Positions 8,371 through 18,300 of a stretch of 64,000 nt of DNA are shown here, in pieces; positions within the stretch are counted from its first letter, which is position 1; every line of letters starts with the position of its first letter. The stretch comes from DASRHD01 sp035485575 (GTDB taxonomy: Bacteria; Verrucomicrobiota; Verrucomicrobiia; Opitutales; Opitutaceae), in assembly GCA_035485575.1 (NCBI GenBank), contig DATHNW010000011.1, positions 1 to 64,000 of the forward strand, read 5' to 3'. The notes under the pieces are model-generated. The model was given only the letters and a program-made list of their open reading frames with translations, searched no databases and was not told the DNA's origin. A program made the translations under genes and the position numbers.

Positions 8371-9443
8371 ACGTCACGGCCGCCGTCGATCACGCCGGGT
8401 GGATGCCCATCAACCTGGCCTGGCGGTCCGGGGGCGCGCAGGTGGACTGGGGCCCTCTCGGCGGCACGCGTTTCACCGAGCCTTTCTTCGAGCAGACGGT
8501 GGCAACGGCGCTCCGCCATCCGGCCCGGCTGCTCTTTCGCCGCCAGACGCCGGTGGCCGATCTCGAGGCGTTGCAGGATGACCGCTCGGCGCTTCCGCCC
8601 CGCGGATTTATTTTTCATCTCTCACGCTGCGGTTCGACGCTCGCTGCGCAATTGCTGGCCGCGCTGCCGCAAAATCTGGTCCTCTCCGAGGCGCCTCCGA
8701 TCGATCAGCTCCTGAATATGCAGCGCGCCGATCCCTCCCTCGCGCGCGAGCGGCGCCTCGCGCAATTCCGCGGCCTGATCCGCGCCCTCGGCCGGCCGCG
8801 GCACCGCGATGAGCGCCATCTTTTCATCAAGTTCGACAGCTGGCACGTGCTCGAGCTGCCGCTGATCCTGGAGGCGTTCCCCGACGTCCCGTGGATCTTT
8901 CTCTACCGCGACCCCGTTGAAATCATGGTGTCGCAGCACCGGCAGCGCGGCACGCAGATGATCCCGGGCCTCGTCGATCCGCGGCTCTTCGGCCTCGAAC
9001 CGGCCGCCGTTGCCCAAATGTCACCCGACGAATATTGCGCGCAGGTGCTCGCCCGGATCAGCATGGCGGCCGCGATGCATTTGCGGCGCGGACACGGCCG
9101 GCTCATCAACTTCACGCAACTCCCCGCCGTGCTGTGGGAATCGCTCGGCGAATTTTTTGGCGTCGAGTGGACGCCGGACGACCTTGCGCGAATGCAGCGG
9201 GCGACGCTCGCCAGCGCCAAGACCCCCGCCTTGCCGCATGCCGACGACCGCGCCGCCAAGCAGCGCGAAGCGAGCGCGGAAATCCGCCATCTCGCCGCCA
9301 CGGTGCTCCGCGGACCGTATGAGCAGCTCGAATCGATCCGCCTCGCTCAGGCGGACGGAGCCGAAGCTGCCAGCGCTTTCGCCGCGTCGGCGAGCAGCAG
9401 CTCCCGCAACCAATCGTTCACCACGCAATCGATCACCAGATGA
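8367..9443 (+). CDS. Sulfotransferase family protein (first copy)
   Basis: The 358-residue protein has a PAPS-binding 5'-phosphosulfate loop at about 84-96 (HLSRCGSTLAAQL) and a 3'-phosphate-binding segment FLYRDPVEIMVSQ around Arg181. It should transfer sulfate from PAPS to an unknown acceptor. It is translationally coupled to the Nif11-like gene. Its last 97 bp overlap, antisense, the end of the hydroxylase gene; the corresponding C-terminus is a low-complexity Ala/Ser tail, so the natural stop may have been lost. Family assignment is good; the acceptor is unknown. Confidence 0.85.
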   Translation: MNVTAAVDHAGWMPINLAWRSGGAQVDWGPLGGTRFTEPFFEQTVATALRHPARLLFRRQTPVADLEALQDDRSALPPRGFIFHLSRCGSTLAAQLLAALPQNLVLSEAPPIDQLLNMQRADPSLARERRLAQFRGLIRALGRPRHRDERHLFIKFDSWHVLELPLILEAFPDVPWIFLYRDPVEIMVSQHRQRGTQMIPGLVDPRLFGLEPAAVAQMSPDEYCAQVLARISMAAAMHLRRGHGRLINFTQLPAVLWESLGEFFGVEWTPDDLARMQRATLASAKTPALPHADDRAAKQREASAEIRHLAATVLRGPYEQLESIRLAQADGAEAASAFAASASSSSRNQSFTTQSITR

Positions 9444-9943
9444 ATGCGATCCGTCGTACCGCGGTTGTCCACGCTATGAGGGAGGTTGAAGTTGTTGTAC
9501 CAGCATTCGCCTTCGTGCATCACCACGCGCGCGCCGCCGAGCATGAAGATGAGGTCGGGATTGGTGCGCACGGGAATGTGCAGGCGGACCTCGCCGTCCT
9601 CAAACCCGAGGTCGAGGTCGGTGTGCTCCTTCACCACCGATCCGGCCTTCAGGCGCAGGAAACGCACGGCCTGCTGCGGGCAGGTGAAAAAAGCCAGCAC
9701 CTCCCGCACATACGGGCAGCGGGCGAGCAGCGGGGTGTCGGCGAAGGCGTTTTTTGCCGTGGGATCGGGATAGATGTTTCCGGCGATGCCGCCGACGGAT
9801 CGCAGCGGGACCGCGCTCCAGTCGCCTTGGTAATAACGCGTGTTGAAATGCGGCACGTAGTCGCTGGCCACGATTCCGTCGAGATCCGCCTGCAGACGCA
9901 CGGCGTCGAATTTTGGGGTCATCCGGAAGCTCGCTTGCATCAT
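9347..9943 (-). CDS. Aspartyl/asparaginyl beta-hydroxylase family dioxygenase
   Basis: This 198-residue protein is a 2-oxoglutarate/Fe(II) dioxygenase of the aspartyl/asparaginyl hydroxylase type. The HxD pair is His107 and Asp109 (KEHTDLD) and the distal His156 lies in LPHSVDNRG; Arg166 is positioned to bind 2-oxoglutarate. It is about the size of stand-alone bacterial members. It lies downstream of the GNAT gene on the same strand (93-bp gap) and ends inside the sulfotransferase gene. The context points to a protein or peptide substrate encoded nearby. Confidence 0.88.
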   Translation of the reverse strand: MMQASFRMTPKFDAVRLQADLDGIVASDYVPHFNTRYYQGDWSAVPLRSVGGIAGNIYPDPTAKNAFADTPLLARCPYVREVLAFFTCPQQAVRFLRLKAGSVVKEHTDLDLGFEDGEVRLHIPVRTNPDLIFMLGGARVVMHEGECWYNNFNLPHSVDNRGTTDRIHLVIDCVVNDWLRELLLADAAKALAASAPSA

Positions 9944-10036
9944 GGGCCCATGGTGAAAATACGATCAGCCGAAGCCGCGCAAATCATTTGGCGGCAAACT
10001 TCGGAAAAAATTGCGGCCGCCGGGGCGCAGGATTTT

Positions 10037-10525
10037 TCACGCTCGGGCGCGCGATGCCATTTCCACGCGCATCTCGTCGCTCCCGGTCGCGACGAACCCG
10101 AGCCGGGCGTAAAGCCGCGTCGCCGGGTTTGTTTTCAAGACCTGCAACCGCAGCGGCCGGCCGCTGCCGTGGGCCTCGGCCTGCAACCGGCGGATGATTT
10201 CGGTGCCGAGTCCGGCGCCGCGGTGCTCCGGCAGAAGGGAAATGTCGACCAGCCGGATTTCCTCTGCGGCCTGGTTCACGATGAGCGTTCCCACCGGCCG
10301 GTCGCCGCGCAGCAGGATCGCCTGCGCGGCCGCGGGAAAGGCCGCGCGATACGAGGCCGCCTGCGCGGCAAATTGCATTTGCAGGAAAATTTGCTGCTGC
10401 GCGGCGTCCCAGCCCCACGCGGCGAGCTCCTCGGCCCGCGTGCTTGCATAGACGGAAAAGCAAAACGCGGCGTCCGCCGTGGTCGCGGGTCGCCAGCTCA
10501 GGTGCGGCGCATGGTCGTCGGACAT
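10037..10525 (-). CDS. GNAT family N-acetyltransferase
   Basis: The 162-residue protein has the GNAT acetyl-CoA-binding motif A (LLPEHRGAGLGTEII, about residues 97-111) and motif B near ATRLYARLGF. It should acetylate an amine. It is first in a leftward pair with the hydroxylase and is divergent from the tail-collar gene across a 130-bp promoter region. In this setting a peptide or protein substrate is a reasonable guess, but GNAT substrates cannot be read from sequence. Confidence 0.88.
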   Translation of the reverse strand: MSDDHAPHLSWRPATTADAAFCFSVYASTRAEELAAWGWDAAQQQIFLQMQFAAQAASYRAAFPAAAQAILLRGDRPVGTLIVNQAAEEIRLVDISLLPEHRGAGLGTEIIRRLQAEAHGSGRPLRLQVLKTNPATRLYARLGFVATGSDEMRVEMASRARA

Positions 10526-10655
10526 GGATATTCCGGCGACGGTTTCAGATTTTCACTCCAGCCTCAAGCGCCCGCGCCGATAACAAAGGCCCCTGGCTGG
10601 TAATTTTACGCCCGCCATTCCGGAGGGCAAAAAACAAACCACAAAAATCAAACAT

Positions 10656-11261
10656 ATGTCAGATCCATACATCGGTGAGATCAGAATGTTCAGCGGCAGT
10701 TTCGCGCCGCGCGGTTGGGCGCTTTGCAACGGGCAATTATTGCCCATTTCGCAAAACCAGGCCCTCTTCAGCATCATTGGCACGAACTTTGGCGGCAACG
10801 GGACAACCACCTTTGGGCTGCCCAACCTGCAAGGCCGCATGCCGATGCATTGGGGCAACGGACAGGGCCTCACGCCGCGCACGCTGGGTGAGTTTGCCGG
10901 TGCCGAAAATACCAGTGTGCTGCTTTCAAACATGCCTTCGCACACCCACACGGCGGTTTTCACCCCTTCCGGTGGCGGCTCGGCCCAGGTGAACGTCACC
11001 ACCACCGTTGGGACCCTTCCGTCACCGGTCGGCAACATGCTCGGACAATCGCCGGCGGCCGGTCCGACGCAGGCGCCCATCTATGCGCCGTCCACTTCTC
11101 CGGTCTCGGGGCAGCTCGCCGGCGTTTCGGGCGGCGGTGGTGGTGGCGGTACCGTTGCCGTCGGAATGGCGGGCAACGGCCTGCCGATTAGCATCATGCC
11201 GCCGTTTCTTGCGGTGACCTTCATTATTGCCACCGTTGGCGTCTTCCCCTCAAGAAACTGA
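10656..11261 (+). CDS. Phage tail-collar domain protein (microcystin-dependent protein type)
   Basis: The 201-residue protein starts with the tail-collar domain pattern: MSDPYIGEIRMF, FAPRGWALCNGQLL, ALFSIIGTNFGG and FGLPNLQGRMPMHWG. It continues into a Ser/Gly/Pro-rich region with a seven-glycine run (about 158-165) and ends in the hydrophobic PPFLAVTFIIATVGVFPSRN typical of chromosomal MdpB-like members. No other phage structural gene is present, so this is probably not prophage residue. Such proteins are known mainly as uncharacterised bacterial proteins. Genes for two sulfotransferases, a hydroxylase and an acetyltransferase surround it. Confidence 0.88.
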   Translation: MSDPYIGEIRMFSGSFAPRGWALCNGQLLPISQNQALFSIIGTNFGGNGTTTFGLPNLQGRMPMHWGNGQGLTPRTLGEFAGAENTSVLLSNMPSHTHTAVFTPSGGGSAQVNVTTTVGTLPSPVGNMLGQSPAAGPTQAPIYAPSTSPVSGQLAGVSGGGGGGGTVAVGMAGNGLPISIMPPFLAVTFIIATVGVFPSRN

Positions 11262-11285
11262 TCCTCCTTCTAATGGTTTTGAACG

Positions 11286-11319
11286 ATTCCGGTGGGCGTC
11301 GCATGACGCCCACCGGAAT
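11286..11319 (+). terminator. Strong hairpin after the tail-collar gene
   Basis: ATTCCGGTGGGCGTC and GACGCCCACCGGAAT form a perfect 15-bp stem with a GCAT loop, 24 bp after the tail-collar stop codon. No U-tract follows, so it may be a processing or attenuation structure rather than a classical intrinsic terminator. It would separate the levels of the collar gene and the following sulfotransferase/giant-protein genes. Confidence 0.6.
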
Positions 11320-11468
11320 ATTCGCCAAGAACCATCAACGATATGGCAAATAACTTCTGCAACTTCGCGCGCTGGTCCGGCTAGGGTGCATACCTCAGAT
11401 TTTCTTTCAGCATCGACTGTTGGAGTTGATGATCTTTTTCTGCGAAGCCCGCCCTGGTTGCCCAAGGC

Positions 11469-12338
11469 ATGCCCAAAACCTTCCACTTCATCTCCGGTCT
11501 TCCACGCAGTGGCTCGACCCTGCTTGCCGCCATCCTTCGGCAGAATCCGCGCATCCACGCGGCGATGACCAGTCCCGTTGGTTCGTTGTTCACTGCGCTG
11601 CACAACACGATGGGACAGAACAACGAATTCTCGGAATTCATTGATGAAAAGCAGCGCGAGCGCATGCTGCGCGGTCTTTTCGATCTTTATTATCAGGACC
11701 ATGCGCAGGAAGTGATCGTCGACACCAACCGCCTGTGGTGCGCCCGGCTGCCGTTGCTGCTCCGGCTTTTTCCCGACGCCAAGGTGCTCTGCACCGTGCG
11801 CAATGTCGCTTGGATCATGGACAGCGTGGAGCGCCTCGTGCGCAAGAACGCCATCAAGCCGTCCCGTCTCTTCAACAGCCCGGCTGAGAGCGACACCGTT
11901 TATCACCGCGTCGAGACCCTCGCCAGCCGCGACCGTTTCGTGGGCTTTCCCTATTACGCGCTCAAGGAAGCGTTCTACAGTCCGGAAGCCCGCAACATCC
12001 TCGTCATCGACTACGATCTGCTCGCCCAGGCTCCGGCCAAGGTTCTGCCGCTGGTTTACCAATTTCTCGGCGAGCCTTCGTTCGCCCACGATTTCAACAA
12101 TCTCGACTATCAGGAGCCCGGCTTCGACGCCCGGCTCGGCATGCACGGCCTGCACGAAATCAAGCGCAAGGTCGCCCACCGGCCCCGGCCGACCGTCCTG
12201 CCGCCCGATCTTTTCAAACAGTACAGTCAGCTCGATTTCTGGAAAAATTCCGAAGGCAGCGTGGCCAATGTGATCAACGCCCAGCCGCCACCCGCCGCTC
12301 CAGTTTCTCCTTCCTATGCCAACGTCGACTCCGAGTGA
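11469..12338 (+). CDS. Sulfotransferase family protein (second copy)
   Basis: The 289-residue protein carries a clear PAPS-binding loop at residues 9-21 (SGLPRSGSTLLAA) and a 3'-phosphate motif LCTVRNVAWIMDSV around Arg111. It belongs to a different subfamily from the sulfotransferase at 8367-9443; the two share little beyond the cofactor motifs. Its last 23 bp overlap the start of the giant secreted protein gene, so the two are translationally coupled. This suggests sulfation of that protein, of the collar protein or of an associated glycan. Confidence 0.9.
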   Translation: MPKTFHFISGLPRSGSTLLAAILRQNPRIHAAMTSPVGSLFTALHNTMGQNNEFSEFIDEKQRERMLRGLFDLYYQDHAQEVIVDTNRLWCARLPLLLRLFPDAKVLCTVRNVAWIMDSVERLVRKNAIKPSRLFNSPAESDTVYHRVETLASRDRFVGFPYYALKEAFYSPEARNILVIDYDLLAQAPAKVLPLVYQFLGEPSFAHDFNNLDYQEPGFDARLGMHGLHEIKRKVAHRPRPTVLPPDLFKQYSQLDFWKNSEGSVANVINAQPPPAAPVSPSYANVDSE

Positions 12339-15300
12339 CCTGCTGAATTTCCTCCATGCCCGCGCCCTGCCCAAACGGCTCATCCGGGTCGGGCTGGCAC
12401 TGTCGTCGACGATTTACAGCCTGCGGCCCGACATGCTTTTGGCCAAGTCCGTGTCCGGCACGGGCGCACCCGAAGGCGGCTGGCTGGGGGAAAGCGGTCC
12501 GGCTCCGCTTGAGCTGCCCGTCCTTCCCGCCTGCTCGCGCGGGGAGCTGTTTTTCATCGACGCCGGCGTCGCCGATCCCGGCGCGTTCTGGCTCGCCGCG
12601 CCCAAGGGTGCGACCGTTGTGTGCATTCCGGCTGGCGTTGATCCTTGGGCGTTCATGGCGCAGGAGGCGGAGCGGCTCCAGGGTCTGGCCGCCATTCACA
12701 TCGTTTCCCACGGCGCGCCTGGTGCGCTCGTCTTCAACGGCCGCCGCTACACCGCCGCCGATCTCGAATTGCGCTCTGCCCAGTTGCACGAACTCGGCCG
12801 CGCCCTGACCAAGAACGGAGATATTTTTCTCTACGGTTGCGAAGTGGGCGCGGGTCGCGAGGGACAGAGATTGCTCGACACGCTCGCGGCGGCCACCGGC
12901 GCCGATATCGCGGCCTCGAGTGACGACACCGGCAGCAAGGCGAGGGGCGGCAACTGGGATTTGGAAGTCACCACGGGCCCCGTTGACCGGGCCCTGATCC
13001 TCGATGCGAAGGATCTGGCCGGCTATGACTACGTGCTGAACACCGCGAGCGTTAACAGTGTTGCGCAGCTCAAGGCGGCCATCGCCACGGGCAATACCGA
13101 TGGCTCGGACGATGTGATCACTATCACCGGCAACATCACCTTCGCCTCGAATACCGACACGATCGCTATCAACGTCACGGATGGCCACACCATGAACATC
13201 GTGGGCGGCGGCTTCACGCTGAGCGGTAACAATCTGGCCCGTGTGATCGATGTCACCGCCGGCAATGTGACGATCAATAATCTCATCATCACGAACGGCT
13301 TCGTTACAGGAAGCGGCGGCAACATCGGTGCCGGCACCACTGGCAGCGCCGGCGGTGATGCTTTGGGCGCGGGCATTCGTAACGCCGGCACCCTCACGCT
13401 CACAGGCTGTACCATCACTAGCAACAAGGCTGCTGGTGGTGGTGGTGGCGGCAGTCAAACTGGTGGTGGTGGCGGTGCCGGCGGTGGTGGTGGTGGCTTT
13501 GGCGCGACCTTTGGCGGTGCGGGCGGAACCAATCCTCCGGCTTCGCCGGGAGCTGCGTCGGCCGGCACGGGCGGGCGGGGCGCCGGATATATATACGCGG
13601 GCACTAATTTCTGGGGTGGTGCCGGTGGCGGCACAACCGGAGGCTTGGGATCGAATACGACGGGAGGCTATTCAGAAGGCGGCAACGGTGGCACGGCCAA
13701 CAACGGAACAATCTCTATCGGTGGCGGTGGTGGTGGCGCAGGTTATGACTTCGGAGGCGGACGCGGCGGCAACGCGGCGGGCGGCATCTCCAATACCGGC
13801 ACGCTTACTATCACTGGCAGCTCCATCACCGGCAATATCGGCGCGGGCGGCGGCGGCGGCGGCGGTGCGTTCAATTCGCCTACTAGTTCCGGCGGCAATG
13901 GCGGCGCGGGCGGCTCCGGCATCGGTGGCATTTGGAATGCCGGCGGCACTGTGCAAATCGATTCAGCCACCAATACGTCGCTTTCGACCGGCAATACTGG
14001 CGGCGCGGGCGCGGGTGGCCAGGCCACGAAGGGTGGCAGCTCCAACGGCGCGGCCGGCACCGCCACTTCGACGATATCCACCACGGCAGGTGGAACCACC
14101 ACGGTGGGCCCCAACGTCACCGACGCCCACATCTCCATCACCTCCAGCGGTTCAGGTACCGGCGGTGTTTATAAGATTGGCGATACCGTTACCGCCTCGT
14201 GGAACAACACGGCCGGTGGCGATAACAATTCTGGCATTACCGGCGTGACGATGAACTTCAGCCAGTTCGGCGGCGGTTCGGCGATCGTGGCCACCAATTC
14301 TTCCGGTACCTGGACGGCCAGCTACATCATTGTCTCGGGCGCCATCGATACCACCAATCGCAACGTAAGCGTCACGGCGACCATCAGTACCGGCAGCACC
14401 ACGACCGCAGACACAACCAACCTGTCAGTGGACGACCAGCCCCCCATCGTCACCGACGCCAAGATCAGCATCAGCGGCGCCAGCGGTACCGGTGGCGCAT
14501 TCAAGATCGGCGACACCGTCACCGCCACCTGGAACAACACTGCCGGCGGTGACAACAATGCCGACACCATCTCCAGCGTCACGGTGAACTTCAGCCAGTT
14601 CGGCGGCGGCTCGGCGGTGAGCGCCACTAATTCGAGCGGCACCTGGACGGCCACCTACACCATCGTCTCGGGCGCCATCGACACCACCAGCAGGAACGTC
14701 GCTGTCACGGCCACCGACAATGCCGGCAATACCACGACCACCGCCGACACCACCAACGCCACGGTGGATAACATCGCGCCCACTGTTACCGACGCCAAGA
14801 TCAGCATCAGCGGTGCCAGCGGTTCGGGCGGCGCGTACAAGATCGGCGACACCGTCACCGCCACCTGGAACAACACCGCTGGCGGCGACAACAACAGCGA
14901 CACCATCTCCAGTGTTACCGTCGACTTCAGCCAGTTCGGGGGCGGCTCGGCGGTGAGCGCCGCTAATTCTTCCGGCACCTGGACGGCCACCTACACCATC
15001 GTCTCGGGCGTCCTCAACGGCACGACCAACCGCAACGTCGCGGTGACCGCCACCGACAATGCCGGCAACGCCACCACCACCGCCGATACCACCAACGCCA
15101 CGGTGGACAACGTCGCGCCGAGCATCACGTTCAGCAGCCTGGCGTTCTCAGCTGACACCGGCAGCAGCAGCACGGACTTCATCACCAACACCGCTGCGCA
15201 GACCATCACCGCTACGCTCAGCGGTGCGCTGGCGGGCGGCGACATCGTCTCCGGTTCGCTCGACAACGGTTCAACGTGGACTGACATCACCAACAAAGTT

Positions 15301-18300
15301 TCCGGCACGACGCTGACGTGGAATGGCGTGACGCTCACCGGCAGCAGCACCCTCAAGCTCAAGGTGACCGACGCCGCCGGCAACGACGGCACGGTCAAGA
15401 GCCAGGCCTACACGCTCGACACCACCGCGCCCGCTGCACCTTCCACGCCAGATATGACGGCCGGGACGGACACCGGTTCGTCGAACAGCGATAACATCAC
15501 CAATAACACCACGCCGACCTTCACCGGTACGGCAGAAAGCGGCAGCACGGTCACCCTCTACGACACCGACGGCACCACCGTGCTCGGCACGGCGACGGCC
15601 ACCGGCGGCAACTGGTCGATCACCTCGTCGTCACTTTCTTCGGGCAGCCATACCCTCACTGCCAAGGCCACGGATGCTGCCGGCAACACCTCTTCCGCGT
15701 CCTCCGGCCTGAGCGTGACGATCGATACCGCAGCCCCGACGGGACTCGGGCTGAGCGCGACCACGATCGCCACCTCGAACGCCACCAGCGGCTCCACCAT
15801 TTCCACTCTCTCGGCTACCGATAGCCTGTCCATCACCTATACCCTGGCCGTGGGTAACGGCACCAACGATGCCGATAACGGCAGCTTCACGATCTCCGGC
15901 ACCTCGCTTGAGGTGGGGGCTGCGTCCCTCACCGCCGGCGCCTACAAAATCTTCATCGCGGCCACCGATGCCGCCGGCAATATCGCCAACCAGGCGTTCA
16001 CCATCACCATCGTCGATGCACCCAGTGTCAGTTCCATCGTGCGCACCGGCGGCGCTTCCGCGACCGTGAACACCAGTGCCACCTCGATCAGCTACACCGT
16101 CACGTTCAGCGAGTCGGTCACCGGCGTGGACGCCACCGACTTCACGCTCACCGCCACCGGCACTGCCTCCGGCCACATTGCCAGCGTCTCGGGCAGCGGT
16201 ACGACTTATACGGTCACGGTCGATACACTGACGGGCGACGGCACGCTGAGGCTGGACCTGAATAGCAGCGGCACTGGCATTCAGAACGGCAGCAATGTTG
16301 ATATTGCCGGCGGCTACACCTTGGGCTCGACCTACACCCTCGACCACACTGCGCCCGCTGCACCTTCCACGCCAGATATGACGGCCGGGACGGACACCGG
16401 TTCGTCGAACAGCGACAACATCACCGCCAACACCACGCCGACCTTCACCGGCACGGCGGAAAGCGGCAGCACCGTCACCCTCTACGACACCGATGGCACC
16501 ACCGTGCTCGGCACGGCGACGGCCACCGGCGGCAACTGGTCGATCACCTCGTCGGCGTTGTCTGAAGGCGGCCATACCCTCACCGCCAAGGCCACCGACG
16601 CCGCCGGCAACACCTCTTCCGCGTCCTCCGGTCTGAGCGTGACGATTGATACCACCGCTCCCACGGTCGTCTCGGTGTCAGTGCCGGGCAACGGCGTGTA
16701 TAAAGCCGGCCAAAATCTCGACTTCACCGTCAACCTGTCGGAAGCGGTCATCGTCGACACCACCGGCGGCACTCCGCGCATCGCGCTGACAATCGGCTCC
16801 ACCGGCGTCTTTGCCGTCTACATCTCCGGCTCGGGCACCAGCGCCCTGGTGTTCCGCTACACCGTGTCGGCCGGCAATAACGACACCGACGGCATCACGG
16901 TCGGCGCCCTTTCCGCCAACGGCGGCACGATCAGGGACACGGCTGGCAATAACACCGTATTGACGCTGAACAGCGTCGGCAGCACGGCCAGCGTTCTGGT
17001 CGATACCACCGCGCCGACGGTGACCGACGCCAAGATCAGCATCAGTGGCGCCACCGGCATCGGCGGCGCCTACAAGATCGGCGACACCGTCACCGCCACC
17101 TGGAACAACACGGCCGGCGGCGACAACAACAGCGATATCGCCACCGTCACCGTCGACTTCAGCCAGTTCGGTGGCGGGTCGGCCGTATCAGCCACCAATT
17201 CTTCCGGCACCTGGACCGCCACCTACACTATCGTCCCCGGCTCCATCGACGCCATCAACCGGAACATCTCGGTTACCGCGACCGACAATGCCGGCAACAC
17301 CACCACTACCGCCGATACGACGAATGCGACGGTGGACAACATCGCTCCCACCGTCACCGATGCCAACATCAGCATCAGCGGCGGCACGGGCGGCGCCTAC
17401 AAGGTCGGCGACACCGTCACCGCCACCTGGAACAACACCGCCGGCGGTGACAACAACGCCGACACCATTTCCGGCGTCACCGTCGACTTCAGCCAGTTCG
17501 GCGGCGGCTCGGCTGTGGCCGCCACCAATTCCTCCGGCACTTGGACCGCGACCTACACCATCGTCGCGGGCTCCATCAACGGCAGCGGCAAAAACGTCTC
17601 GGTCACTGCGACCGACAACGCTGGCAACACCACCACCACCGCCGACACTACCAACGCCACTGTCAACAACGCCGCGCCCGTAGTCACCCTCAGTAGCGGC
17701 AGCGCCGCGTTCGTTGCCGGGGACAACGCCACCTCGACCCCGGTGGTGATCGACTCCGGCCTCACGGTCACGGATTCGTCCAGCAGCACGCTGGTCAGCG
17801 GTACCGTCAGCATCACCGGCAGTTTCGTGAGCGGCGAAGACGTGCTCGCTTTCAGCAACACCAACTCGACTTTGTACGGCAACATCGCAGCCAGCTACGA
17901 CAGCAGCACTGGTGTGCTGACGCTGACCTCGTCAGGCGCAACCGCCACGGTCGCACAATGGCAAGCGGCCTTGCGCGCCGTGACTTATACCGACACCGCG
18001 CTCACGCCGAACAACGCCACGCGCACCATCAGCTTTGTCGTCAACGACGGAACCAACAGCAGTGCGACAGCGACGCGCACGCTCACGGTGACCGCCACCG
18101 ATCAGACGCCGATCGTCACCAACACCGGCGGCATCACCAACTATGTTGCCGGCACCAGCGCCGCCGTCATCGACAGCGGGGTCACCGTCAACGACTTGGA
18201 CAACACCACGCAATCCTCGGCCACCGTTTCCATCACGACCAGCTTCCATGGCGGCGACACCCTGGCCTTCACCAACACCAGCGCCACCTTGTTTGGCAAT

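Noticed and set aside
10656..11261. Prophage remnant, suggested by the tail-collar domain
   Set aside because: No other phage structural, integrase or lysis gene occurs nearby, and the protein is of the chromosomal MdpB-like type with its own modification-gene context.
12274..13458. Long leftward open frame (394 codons) opposite the giant protein gene
   Set aside because: It is an antisense shadow of high-GC coding sequence. The product is Arg/Gly/Val-rich without any family motif, while the forward strand encodes DUF4347 and repeats.
13420..13900. CRISPR-like or simple tandem repeat impression from GGTGGTGGTGG runs
   Set aside because: These are glycine codons in a Gly-rich protein segment; there are no spacers and no regular unit.
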